Shown in pieces: positions 37,901 through 48,943 of a stretch of 64,000 bases of DNA. Location of the stretch: NCBI GenBank assembly GCA_019914995.1, contig CM034128.1, positions 5,892,501 through 5,956,500 of the forward strand, written 5' to 3'. The notes under the pieces were generated by a model. The model made no database searches, had not been told where the DNA came from, and worked only from the letters and a program-made list of their open reading frames with translations. The stretch comes from Acanthochlamys bracteata. Its lineage: Eukaryota > Streptophyta > Magnoliopsida > Pandanales > Velloziaceae. Each line of letters opens with the position of its first letter. The first letter of the stretch is position 1. A program made the translations under genes and the position numbers.

Positions 37901-38038
37901 AATATGGAGATGTTGGTCAGACTGGATTTCAGACAAGAGGGTGAGTGCTGGAAGACATTTGGCTACGAGGTACAAGAATTCGGCGCACAGATTGAGTTAG
38001 CCATCTTCGACCTCTTGGTTTCTGAGCTAATTGATTAG
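34964..38038 (+). CDS. DUF4378 domain protein
   Basis: Three exons, 34964-35812, 36839-37100 and 37497-38038, join in frame to 550 residues. The N-terminus (MKHLRELLREEQEPFALQTY, then IDERRCQL) and the later VSVLEPPF block are typical of a plant family of unknown function that ends in DUF4378. Residues 60-85 and 215-285 are Ser-rich and probably disordered. Residues 310-360 are very acidic with His and Glu repeats. Exon 3 holds the C-terminal domain: QVMRQIRRFERLAGLDPLEL, then EFAKELLELPESCNWER, DTIVCRVHGRFGTWKQ and the closing FGAQIELAIFDLLVSELID. There is no signal peptide or membrane segment. The biochemical role is unknown, and nuclear or cytoskeletal location is not shown by the sequence. 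Confidence 0.85.
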
Positions 38039-38574
38039 TTCACCTGCTATACTTGATCAAGAGTTCAATTTTGCTGGAACTGTGATCACCGAGTGATTCT
38101 ATTTATTCTTCACGGGTGCTGGCAGTTCGAGAAATTGTTAATATGCCCGTTGGAATGTGGGAATTAAGTGATAGTCTCTGTCCGTCTAACAGAAAATGCT
38201 GTTACTATAATATATAAGAAGCTAATATCACTATCAAATGCATTATCTTTCTTTTCGGTTTTTTTATTTCCTGATTTTGTAATGATTAACTTAACTGTTT
38301 TTTATCCTATAAAGCTTAAAAAGGAGATGGTGTATTCTACTATCCTGTAACAAAACTACCCAGAGAAAATTCTTGCGACAAACCTAAACTCGCAGTAATT
38401 TTGTTTATGTACTACTTTGACGAAATCGAAGTAGTAATGTGTGGCACGTTTTGCAATAATGCACTGCACCCAGCGTACATTGTGCCTTGCTGTGTGTCTC
38501 AAACTCTCAACCTACGGTACTGCTTTTCAGTGGACCTTTGATGTTGAAGCTATGCTTTTTATCGATATGGTGAG

Positions 38575-38745
38575 ACGTGCAGTGGAAAAATTTTAGAGAT
38601 TACAGAAAATTTTATATAATAAGATTTTATTATTACTAATTTTTATTTTTTGAGTAAAAAATAAAGCTTATTTATCTAATAAAACTATTTTCTGTTTTAA
38701 AAAAATACTTTTAAAAGCATTTTCAAATACTCTCCCAAATGAAAG
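38575..38745 (+). repeat. AT-rich dispersed repeat, shorter copy
   Basis: Shares TTACAGAAAATTTTATATAA, AAAAATAAAGCTTATTTATC and TACTTTTAAAAGCATTTTC with sister copies. The left third of the family consensus is missing. Confidence 0.5.
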
Positions 38746-38879
38746 AAGAATAGAAATTCCCAAAGGGATGCTATTCTCATGTGACCTTTATCAGGTTTTG
38801 AAATGTGAAGTTCAAACTACTGAATGTTATTAGCAATGGATACTAAATTTGAAAAATTCGTCGTGTAGCCCATCTATGT

Positions 38880-39361
38880 TAATGGTGGTAAATTAGATTT
38901 ATGGATCAAGATCAATCTATATAACAATCGTATCAAAATCGATCAATACTAATCTAATCTATTTAATAATTAGATCATATTCAAATTAATTCATTTAATA
39001 ATATAAATTATAAAATTAATTTCTAATAATAATATATAAAAAGTGTTAATTATAATATATAAAAAAATATTAATTTCAATAAATTTTATAAATTTAGTAA
39101 AATTTAGTTTATATATATATATATAAACTAAATTTTATACTATTATTTTAATTATTATCTAATTATTAATAATATATACTATATAAATAATTATACTGAT
39201 TAAATAGATTAATTTTGGGTTAATCCGAATTCGATCTGGACCCATTTAAACTTTTGGATCAATTTTAGATCGATCCGAAATCAATCTGAATCTAACTAAG
39301 GTCTGATCACTCAATTCTTTCGGATCGAGTTCACAGGTCGGGTAAAAAATTACCACCCCTA
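38880..39361. mobile_element. hAT-type MITE, 482 bp, with 8-bp target duplication
   Basis: Left end TAATGGTGGTAAATT, right end (reverse complement) TAGGGGTGGTAATTTTT. Flanking ATCTATGT (38872-38879) and ATCTATGG (39362-39369) form an 8-bp target duplication with one mismatch. Internal GATCAATTTTAGATCGATCC and GGGTTAATCCGAATTCGATC blocks resemble the MITE at 19118-19669. It has no coding capacity. Confidence 0.8.
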
Positions 39362-39369
39362 ATCTATGG

Positions 39370-41822
39370 AGACTTCAAGAGCTTAAGTTAAGATTCATAT
39401 GATACAACAAAGAAAACGAAAGCGTAAATCATTAATCACGATAGGAACATGCAATAGTTATATGGATTAAATTTTAAAAATCAGAATAGATTTTTAGGTT
39501 TTCCTTTTGTGTTGGCATACACATACAATTCCTTCTTCAGATTTGATCACATACTAACTATCTGTTTGGATAAAAGAATAATAAATAAAAGTAATATTAA
39601 ATAAGAAAGATTATTAGAGTGGAGACAAAAGTAAAAATAATAATTTAATTTGTCTTATTTGGATATATCAATAAGAGTAATGTAGAGTAAATAGTTATTT
39701 TTATTTGGTAATTGAAAAGTAAGTAAGAATAATTTTTATAAAAAATCTGAAATATTCTTATTTGATATGTGATGAACAGGCCCTTGAAGACTTATCTGAA
39801 AAATTGATGACTGCAGAATGCTCTGCACCTTCATTGTAGCAGAATGAAGGCGACAATGAAGTTCAAAGCCTGTTGAAAGCCATTGAATAACTAATGACTT
39901 CTGTTACTAGCCTAGTACTTGTAGTTGATCGTGATTCACTTAAAATTAAACATGCAGAACAACTTCAACAAAAGCAAATAAATGATAATAGTTAAAAGCA
40001 CTACAATCAGCTTAGTAACAAGGCAATCTGTAATTGATTTGCTTTCACTCTGACATCATGTCAGGGAATGCATAGATGAAAGAATTAGTTTTAAAGATTC
40101 ATACAAGATTTAAAATGTATATAGAAGTTTATATCAACATGAAATTGAACAAGAGGCTCCACATAATGCGTGAATATTGTTTCAACTATGGAACTTGTGA
40201 TCTCAGTTGTTAATCGCTGAGAATAACATCTGGCTGATATCCTCTATGGAATCCTTTACTTCTCATGCAGTCAACAAACAGTAATGATCACTAAAAGTAT
40301 GACCATTATATAGGGATGGAAATGCTTTTAACAAGTTTTGTTCCTAACATGAACTGTCCACTCATCAATATCCTAAACAAACACATCACCTGAATCAAGA
40401 CAAGTCGATGAAGTGCTAAAGAAAGATTGCATGAGCGTAGTTGGCTAATGAAACTAGTAATTATCTGAACATGACCGATATTTATAAGAGGCATTCACTG
40501 AATAAGGTTCAAAGAAGAAGATATATAGGCATCCAAAGTTTGAAACAACTTAAAAACGACCTAGCAAGTCTGACAATCAAGCATCACATATTCTTTAGTT
40601 CATGTATTTCATCTCAAAAGATGCTACTGTAGAAATATATTTGTGGAAGCTATGACTTGAAGTAAGAGACTGTAAGAACCTATTAAGGGGAAGCAAGCTC
40701 ACCTGCTCTAAATTTGTATGATTTGCACTCAGACTCACTCATAGGACCGACCAAGGAAGCCAGGAGTAGCTGCAAGGTAATAGAACAACTCGTTCAAGGA
40801 AAATAACAAGGATACACACAAAAGCACTAAAAACATTAATCCTACAGGTTCCAGAATCTTCGATCAAGAAAGGCGGGCCTAGAGATCCATGATACAAATT
40901 CATACCAAGTCTCAAAATAAGTTTATTTATAGAAAAACTTTAGTACTCCCAAACAATCCCTAAGATGAGTGTGATCAAGATTAAAAATGGAATCAAGGAT
41001 ACAAATCTTACAGATTTCTGTCTGAGATGAGTGTGATCAAGATTAAAAAATTTTGCATAATTGACAGCTGAACGAGAAAAGACCCATAAAATCACCAACA
41101 AATTGGAAAACAGTAAACATCAAAATCATGCTTATGATCATACCTCTAAAGTGATGGAAAACAATCGAAGCAACGAGTGTAACATTCAGTGAAGCAGTTC
41201 CACATCAATACTAATGATTATACACAAAGAAATCAATCTCGCACTCGTTTTCTGAAAATTCATTCCCTAAATACAATGAAAAAGAACAAGCAACCCTTCA
41301 CCACCACATAATCAATGAAAACGAAATCAACATTGATAAAACAGCAACCAAGCAAGCAAGGGAACCTCGTAGCCAAGAAGAAAAACTGTGCTCTTCCTAA
41401 GCTGATGATGGTTCACGGGCATAGCTCCATCAGTGATCTCACCATCACAAATGTTGAACCTTTTTTATTTCTTTGAGGTAACAATGACATAGAGAGAGGG
41501 AAGGGAAGTCATGAAAGAGGAGGTGGGCGGTCGAGCGATGGCCGCCAGTCCTTTGATCATGGAATGAATATTGTGCCATGGCTCTCTACGGCCGCCTTTC
41601 TTGATCGAAGACTCTGCAAAGTTTGGCTGGTGAAAATCGTCCCGGTAAACGGTGCCTATTGTCCGGAACAACGATGCAAAGGCGTATCGTACCGTCCATC
41701 GTATTGATCAATCCCGCCGACGAATGCGAGAACTCGTCTAGTGTTCGACGGATTTCACACAACAAAAGTTTCAACGGGAGCGTTGACGATGACTGTTTTC
41801 TAGTGGTAAGTGAACATGGTAC
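39370..41822. other. Between hAT MITE and the small - strand ORF, no clear gene
   Basis: 39560-39770 is AT-rich MITE-like DNA. 39780-41450 is GC-balanced, AT-neutral sequence that looks like introns or UTR, perhaps of the - strand transcript beginning near 42030. 41465-41820 is clearly GC-richer and exon-like, but its open frames (on both strands) match no family I know. Confidence 0.35.
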
Positions 41823-41936
41823 CTATCTGTATGTCCTGAAGAAAGCTTCCGGCATCATCAGGATTCCGAGGACAAAGAACGCAGTACACATTGCTACCAT
41901 TGAAGTAGTCGAAGGTTTCTGATCATGAGTAGCCAT
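41823..41936 (-). CDS. Possible 37-residue membrane micropeptide
   Basis: ATG at 41936, stop TAG at 41823-41825. The peptide starts [12 protein letters not shown], has one hydrophobic stretch [15 protein letters not shown] (residues 14-28) and ends PEAFFRTYR, so it looks like a single-span membrane peptide with a short soluble N-terminus. A TATA-like TATTTATG (42058-42065, - strand) lies about 122 bp upstream, and the intervening leader is GC-rich as in plant 5' UTRs. The stop is directly followed by GTACC, so splicing around it could change the C-terminus. I do not recognise a family. It could instead be a uORF or chance frame in a non-coding transcript. Confidence 0.4.
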   Translation of the reverse strand: MATHDQKPSTTSMVAMCTAFFVLGILMMPEAFFRTYR

Positions 41937-42264
41937 CAGTTCGTCGCGTTTCAACCGCTCCACTGAAGTCCGGTCATCCGTTTCAACCGACGGCAGCGAG
42001 GAGCGGCGCGGCGGTTGAGTAACGAGTCGAGAGAGGACTGAAAAAGAAAACCAATCGCATAAATAGAATGAAGTAATTGGGATAAAATAGGAACTTAATG
42101 TTTAACAGGTATAAGATTACTCTCTGTTACATTTTAATGTGCGTAACCGATTACTCGTTATTTCAGAATAACAAAAAAAATTTACCTTTCATTATTTTAT
42201 AAACTTTTTTATCAAACTAGTAAAATAAAAATTATTTATTATTTTACTCTTTATTTTCATTATT

Positions 42265-42505
42265 CTCAGTTAGCTTATAAAATAAAATTTTTATAGAATA
42301 AAAAATATTTTTATTTTTCTTAAAAAATAAGTTTTATTTTTTTTAATTTTTAAAAATAATAAAAATATATAATAAAAAATTTTACTATATAAAATTTTTC
42401 TATATATTTTAAATTTTTTAAATAAAATTTTAAATAATTATAAAATATATATTAAAAAATATAAAAATATATAAAAAAAATTTGAAAAATACAATCCTAA
42501 ACGCC
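42265..42505 (-). repeat. AT-rich dispersed repeat upstream of the heat-shock gene
   Basis: Same block order as 15810-16050: AAAAAATATTTTTATTTTTC, AATAAGTTTTATTTTTTT, AATAATAAAAATATATAATA, AAATAAAATTTTAAATAATT, ending AAAATACAATCCTAAACGCC. It ends about 130 bp before the heat-shock element. Confidence 0.6.
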
Positions 42506-42634
42506 TCTTTTGTCAAAGAGACCACAAGAGAAACAGCCCAGCCAACTAATGTGCTCAAGCAAGCCCAACTTAAACAAAATATCGCTTTAATGCAATCCAA
42601 AACCCATCCTACAAGCAAAGAATTTAAAAAAGTT

Positions 42635-42649
42635 CTTCCAGAAATTTCC
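42635..42649 (+). promoter_or_regulatory. Heat-shock element
   Basis: TTCcaGAAatTTC at 42636-42648 is a perfect three-unit heat-shock element (alternating TTC and GAA spaced by two bases). A further TTC overlaps it just upstream. It sits 51-64 bp before the TATA box, the normal place for heat-shock factor binding in small heat-shock genes. Confidence 0.85.
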
Positions 42650-42699
42650 AGCTTTATCTCCTTCAATCGCGTTTCTTCAATCAATTTCATTTCCCTTCA

Positions 42700-42707
42700 T
42701 ATATAAA
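42700..42707 (+). promoter_or_regulatory. TATA box of the small heat-shock gene
   Basis: TATATAAA, 115-122 bp before the ATG, giving a leader of roughly 90 bp that is A-rich (GAAAAAGAAAAGAAAG), as is common in heat-shock mRNAs. Confidence 0.8.
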
Positions 42708-42821
42708 CACCGAAGCTCTCTCCTTTGTTACACAGAACTCGAAAAAGAAAAGAAAGAGCACTCCAACAGTGCTTGCTTCAAGGCTTTCAATTCCCTTTTT
42801 CACTTTGATAATTAAGAGAAG

Positions 42822-43325
42822 ATGTCGATCGTTCCGTGGTTCCCTGCATCTCGCCGCAGTAGCAGAGACAGCATCTACGATCCTTTCTCCCTCGATCTCT
42901 GGGATCCATTCGATTCCTTCTTTCCCTTCGATGCCTTCCGATCCATGTCTCTATCGATCCCAAGGTCGTCCTTCGCCAACGAGGCTTCTCAGTTCGTGAA
43001 TGCACGATTCGATTGGAAGGAGACACCCGAAGCGCACGTGTTCAAGGCTGATATTCCCGGAATCAACAAGGAAGAGGTTAAAGTCGAAGTTGAAGACGGA
43101 AGAGTTCTGCAGATCAGCGGAGAACGAAACGTGGAGAAGGAAGAGAAGAACGATACATGGCACAGTGTGGAACGAAGCAGCGGCAGGTTTCTGAGAAGGT
43201 TCCAGCTGCCTGAGGACGCGAAAGTCGATGAAGTGAAGGCAGCGATGCAGAACGGCGTGCTCACTGTCACTGTTCCAAAAGTCGAAGTCTGGAAAACTGA
43301 ACTCAAATCTATCCAGATCAACTGA
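42822..43325 (+). CDS. Class I small heat-shock protein (HSP20), about 19 kDa
   Basis: Intronless, 167 residues. ATP-independent cytosolic chaperone that forms 12-mers and holds unfolding proteins during heat stress. The N-terminal arm has the class I look (MSIVPWF, then [17 protein letters not shown]). The alpha-crystallin domain runs from about residue 62 ([20 protein letters not shown]) through [20 protein letters not shown] to GVLTVTVPK (145-153). The C-terminal extension ends ELKSIQIN; the IQI at 164-166 is the I-x-I motif used in oligomer assembly, though the usual Gly ending is absent. A heat-shock element and TATA box upstream make heat induction very likely. Lack of introns is normal for the class. 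Confidence 0.95.
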   Translation: MSIVPWFPASRRSSRDSIYDPFSLDLWDPFDSFFPFDAFRSMSLSIPRSSFANEASQFVNARFDWKETPEAHVFKADIPGINKEEVKVEVEDGRVLQISGERNVEKEEKNDTWHSVERSSGRFLRRFQLPEDAKVDEVKAAMQNGVLTVTVPKVEVWKTELKSIQIN

Positions 43326-46300
43326 GCTTAAATATGTGTCAACAGAATGCTGATAATGTAATAGTGAAATGTTTGTGTTAGTAATGAGATGTTTGTGGCT
43401 CCGTATGTAAAATGGAACTAGTAGTGTCTCTTGTTTGTAAAATGAATTATTTAGTTTGTAAATGTTCTTCCGGAGGTGGTACTCATGTACGCGTGTGTTA
43501 AACTTCAAAAGCTTGAGAGAAGTAGAATATTTGTGGGCCCTGCTTTGTAAGTTCAGAGAGTATTTGGTCTGCGGTGGGAAATAGCGCACTGTTGTGCGTT
43601 TATAGTTACAACGTACGGAATCGCATTGGATTGACGATAACCGTAGTAGTTACCAAAGCGTATTTCTTATTCTCTTAATTGGTAATTTCATCCACTACTA
43701 AATATTTTCTAATTCTTTCATGTTTACCTTCCGTTTGTAAATAATTTTTTATTTAGGATTTTCTAAGAGATGATTCGTCTTAAAGCCCACGTAACCCGTT
43801 GAGGAGATCCATAATTATGACGCGGTAGTTTTTAAGGTAAATCATTTCCCTTGAAAATTTTAAATATTTTATTAATGACGTATATTTTAAAATTATTACT
43901 ATGATTATAAATATATCTATATTGAATTTAAATGGTATAAAAATAGAATAAAATATAATACAAAAATTAGCTAATTATTGAAATTTTATTAATATGTGAA
44001 TTTTTTATGTATATATATATTTTTATTTATGGTACAAATTAGAGATCTTTTAATAGGATATAAAAGATAGTTTGATATAGAGTAATTAGAGACTAAGAGT
44101 ATAAAATTTTATTAGGTATTGAATAAAGAAAAATTTTATAAAATTTGTTGGTCATATTATTTAACATCATTGAATCAACTAGATAATATATTGACGTTTC
44201 AAACGATAAATGTTATATCTCTCAACTCAAATTTCTATGGATAAGAGATATCTTGAAGTTTCTACGGTCTAAAATTCAATTCATTCTATTAAGAAACGTA
44301 TCTTACAAACAATTAGAAAAGTTTACTATTTTGCACATATAATTTCTAGATACACCCGAGTCAATCTGATTTGAACCGCAATATACAAATTCAATATCTT
44401 TCAGCTCGAGTCATATTTTAGAGATTCAATTTTTACTACTGAAAATTGACTCATGGATATATTTACAGTCCAAAATTTTCATTCAGTAAAAAATCTAAAA
44501 AAATTCTCAAAGTCATCGGATAGAATGCATTCCAAACAGAACTAAATCATTTAGCTATGAGTGCGTTGATTATTTTTGGCTCCCTACTCGTGCCAAATAG
44601 TTACAACTAATTTTAAAAAATGCTAGCTCAATCAATGATATATTTAAAATATTTATTTTCAGATTTTATTGAGAAGGTATTGGAATATATCAAAAAAATC
44701 TACAAAAATGTAAAAAATTCTGTATGCATATAACTCGTACTTGATCTAAATCAAATATCATATCTTGGCCATCCGTTAGAATTTTAAAAGATATTTATTT
44801 GTAAATTGATGAGGACATCCTGGAGATTATTTCTATAGAAAGAAAAATATTATTTCTTTAAAAAAATTTGCCACAAAATTCAAATGATATGTCAGCAGAA
44901 ATCTTATGAAGCACTTGGAATGTTGGATTATTTTGAAGCGTCATATGACGCTCGATTCATTTGAGATTTTGAGCACGTGTTTTTGAGGCATAATAGAAGA
45001 GATCCACATCAGCAAGCAATAGCCAGACAAGAAAATAAATTGAAGAAATTTTAAGAGAAGAGAAAGAACACTAAGAACACCTCAACTAGCACCGTTGGAA
45101 GTACATTCTCACCTTGCATTGCTTCTAGCCGTTGTAACCTTTGATTAATCAAAACAACCATCATCCTTAGATCAAGGAATTCTTGTTATATAATTTCAGT
45201 GAAAAATACAGTAAGAGAAACAAGTTTTTACAGAGTACGAATCAAGTCATCATTTTGCTACCCAATAAAAAGATTATCTTCAGGAAGAGCGTTTTTTTTA
45301 GTTCAATTTTCTTTATTTTCTTTTGCGAGATCTTTTGAGCTTTCTCATTATTGTTAGACATTATTGTTAGGGAGATCTCTTGAGCTTATTCTTGTGAAAC
45401 ACTTGTAATCTTGAGAGATTGTCGGAGAACTTGCGAGTTTTTGGTTTGCTAGCATAGATTATGTTAGCTGGTTTGTGCTAGGCCTTTGCGAAGGCGTGCA
45501 CGATTATAGCTGGAGAGACTTTGCGAAGTTTAGAAGGCTTATTTGAGTTATCCTTGAGAGCAGACTCGGTTGAGACGGAGGTGTTTTGCAAAACACCAAG
45601 TCTCGGTTGATTATATGTTGGCTCAACGTTAGTAGGTTTTACTTGCGATGTCAAATGACGTGGACGTAAGTACTACGGTGCCGAAGTAAGTAAAAATTTT
45701 CGGTGTGCCGAATTGTTTGCATTTCTTAACACTTTCAATTAGTTTGTTTGAATTATATTATGCTAACATTTTAGTGCAGGTTACAGTCAACGTTCAGTTA
45801 TTCATCAATAACCTTACGATCGATTGATAACTAATTGATCAGTAACTGTTTCAGTTTAATTTTGGCATAACTTAATTTCATCCTCCCTTTTGAGTTGATA
45901 TTCCACAGATTCTTTTACAATCTCTATTTCAAAGGTGCTCTAACAAGTTTTAAAATAGATTATCTCTATTTCGAAAGGTTATCCTAACATATAGGAATAC
46001 TATATTATTCTTATACGGACCAGATTAATGTTTATGAAAGGCGATGAATTAGTTACAAAAAATATTTATAAAATAAAGATCATATGTAGGCATTCGTATC
46101 TCAATAATTATGCAAAGTAATAAAGATCAATATGCTTTTTGCAGACCAAATTATCTATCTCTTTTCTACTGATTTTGTTCTTTAGCTCTCCGCTCTTTAG
46201 CTTCGTTTACGTCTTCCATTTCTCTAGCTCTCTCTTGCACTCCTCCACATACTGTTCATTCTCGACTCTACTCGATTGCAATTTTATTATTATGTCGTAC

Positions 46301-48641
46301 AATATCTGCTAATAGCTTCTAATTCTTCTTCCGATTCTGCTAAGCAATCTTCGACATTACCCGCAACTCAAAGTTCTTCAAGAAAAAGCAAATGTATCAT
46401 GATTGGAATAACTGCATACTTGCTAAAACTTGCAACAGCAATAAGAAAAGTAAATTGGATGTATTGTTTCCTACTCATCCCTTTGCTACAGACTTATTAT
46501 CCAAATGGCAAAATTTGGTACTAATATATGCTATCTTCATCATCTTCTAGCTTTTACTTCACATTAATTTAATTCTTTTGATCGAGGTTTCTAATTAATC
46601 AAATTGAATACATTACTTTTATTCTTGTAGCTGCAAGACTCATATACATGTCACATAGTTAGGTGACTAGTGGGCTTGCAATTTTGCGTATACTTTATGT
46701 AGCAATAGCAGCTCCGTCCCATGGTATAGTTAATCTATAGATACTGATTAACAATAAACTTTGAAGCCAAATTGCAAATTGTTGCTATCAAATTTCTGCA
46801 ATATCTCTTCTTCCTTCGAATAACAGAAATTACTACTTCAGTTTCAACTGAAAATGTTGAGGTTTGTGGTAAAATGCTCCAAGTTTAGTAGCATGAGGGT
46901 TTGCATTAAGAATTATATTCTGCTCCAATCATTTGCTATTATGCTGTATTGAGTTCTTTACTAGAGGGTGTTATGACTTATATCTTATGTCTAATTGAAC
47001 AAAGTTCTTAGTGAGATACATGTTTGCCTTCTAATTGGGCAAAGTTTTTGTTTAGGTACTATACTATTGCTATTGTGGCAGCTGCTTGCTGCAGTTTTTT
47101 GGTTTGTTTTGTTTCAGTAGGAGCTTGCTTTTCAGTAGATGCTTGACTTTCTTAATTTTTTATTGGTTTAGTAGTGCTTGTTTTCATACTACTTGGAGTT
47201 TCCTCTTGAAAGCAGTCTTCTTGCTTTCTCACATGAACTCATCATACTATAAAATGCATACAGATGAATGGTTTCAGACAGACAGTACCTAAAAAAAAAA
47301 AAAAGAAGTCAAAGAATTGCAAGTGAGCATGTGTTTGTGGAGGAATGCATTGCAAAAACACATTGCTTGATATTTGTTATAGGGCACGTTATTTACGGAA
47401 TATGGATTGATTTGAATGTTTGAAACTTAGGTAATTTACTGCATTGTTTTAATGATGGCAGCAAGGTGACTATGGTGTGATTAGTGGGCAAGTTTACTTT
47501 GTAGATATTGATTAGAATGTTTGAGCAATATAGGGTGCTAGAAAGTTAGGTGACTGGTATTTTGAAATTGATTCAATTACTGTAATTTTTAATATTGTGA
47601 TTGTTATTTTCAAGTTTTGGTGCTTGCAGGCTATTGAATAATTGGATGCAGAACACTTGGAGCTGTTTGGCTACTTGGCTGCTTCAATATTTGTTGAACA
47701 GTGACCCCCGGGTCAATCGGGCGACCCGATCGGGACATAGTTCTGAATCGATCACTGAGTCCGATTTTCTAACATGTTTTCTTTTCATAAGAATATATAC
47801 AATTATGTTACAATCACCGATTCACCACACGGTTACATTAACACTATCTTATGATCATGATTATATTTACCATTATACCATAAATTTTTGGTGGTACTAG
47901 TATCAAGTTATAATAACTTTAGGATCTTATGATCAAATTATAATCAAATAATGACAACTTTATGGCGCTACAATGTTTCAACGTACCTCGATTTGCAGAT
48001 ACAATAAGGTGTTTAGGATTTAACCAAGAAAATAGAAATTAATTAAGAGTTGTCATAATAGGAATCGTAAAGAGTTCGTAATAAGAATAAGAGGTCGTAT
48101 CACGTTGAGTGGATAGAGATTTACAATAATAAAATAAAAATATTTTGATCAATTTTAGATAAAAATAAATTAAATAAATTTATTTTGAAAAGTAGGATTA
48201 TCAATATAAAGGTGGAGGAAAATAAGTTATATTCAAACAATAGAAAGAGAAAACTCTTCTCCATCTACTCTTATTTTTTCATTTTTTTGGTCTTCTATTT
48301 TATCTTCATTTTCTTCTACTTGATCTTCAATATTTGGTTAGATTATTGTTAATGCACTTAGTATGTGATTGTTATGCACGGATCGTCGTTAGCCTTTCCA
48401 TAACTTCTTTTTGCCTATACTTTCATTATCAGATTTGCTCTCCCAAACTTTCACTTGTAGTCTATATTCTAATCTTTCCCCTTTGTTTATCTTTATTTCA
48501 TTTTATTTTTGGTAAAGGTTGTTTCAATAATTGTTTTTGTTTCTAAATTCTTAAAAGCTCAAAATTATCGATATGATTTTTTGGTTTTTTATTCTTCGTA
48601 ATATGAACACATTTTGGAGCTGGTAAGAATATTTGATTGTA
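43326..48641. other. Long intergenic stretch, no intact gene
   Basis: 43326-43620 is the probable 3' UTR and flank of the heat-shock gene. 43740-45000 is AT-rich with no frame of note. 45250-45790 may be a retrotransposon LTR (separate entry). 46150-46540 has a leader-like CT-rich part and a short Ser-rich frame that I cannot assign. 47700-47770 is a GC-rich patch (GACCCCCGGGTCAATCGGGC). The remainder shows nothing recognisable. Confidence 0.45.
45250..45790 (+). mobile_element. Possible LTR fragment of a Copia/Sirevirus-like retrotransposon
   Basis: The stretch GACGTGGACGTAAGTACTAC followed by GGTGCCGAAGTAAGTAAAAA and TTTCGGTGTGCC resembles the R-U5 part of many plant LTRs (the GTGGACGTAGG...CCGAACCACGTAAA type). 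No partner LTR, primer-binding site or pol sequence was found next to it. If real it is a solo or truncated LTR; borders are approximate. Confidence 0.3.
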
Positions 48642-48644
48642 TTA

Positions 48645-48940
48645 GGGAGTGTTTCAAATGCCCGTAACTGAGTTTCGTGAAAGTAAAAAGTAGAAAGTAG
48701 AGTTTCTTAAAAAATGAAGTGAAAGTGGGGTTCAGTATTTGTGTTTCAATAGGTTTTGGAAGTGTGCTGAAAATTAAAATATATAATTATATTGGGAAGT
48801 GTGTAAATAAGAAAGTTAGAACTGGAGTTCCGTATGTGGAAGTGGAATTTTGAGTTTGTGGTGTAATTAAAATATAGAAACTATTCGGAACTCAAAATCT
48901 GACCGAAAAAAGTGGAGTTACGGGCTTTTGAAACACGCCC
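48645..48940. mobile_element. Tourist-like MITE, 296 bp, with TTA target duplication
   Basis: Terminal inverted repeats of about 25 bp with two mismatches: GGGAGTGTTTCAAATGCCCG at the left and GGGCGTGTTTCAAAAGCCCG as reverse complement at the right, both continuing TAACT. It is flanked by TTA at 48642-48644 and 48941-48943, the target duplication of PIF/Harbinger elements. It has no coding capacity. Confidence 0.88.
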
Positions 48941-48943
48941 TTA

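Noticed and set aside
41465-41922. Open frames of 62-99 codons on both strands in GC-rich DNA
   Set aside because: No conserved motif in any; only the 37-codon frame with a TATA-like box upstream was kept, at low confidence.
42951-43589. 212-codon open frame on the - strand opposite the heat-shock gene
   Set aside because: It is a shadow of the heat-shock coding sequence; it extends past it with no family features.
47695-47960. GC-rich patch GACCCCCGGGTCAATCGGGC, resembling a repeat core
   Set aside because: No inverted termini or target duplication found; its relation to the hAT MITE cores is only suggestive.
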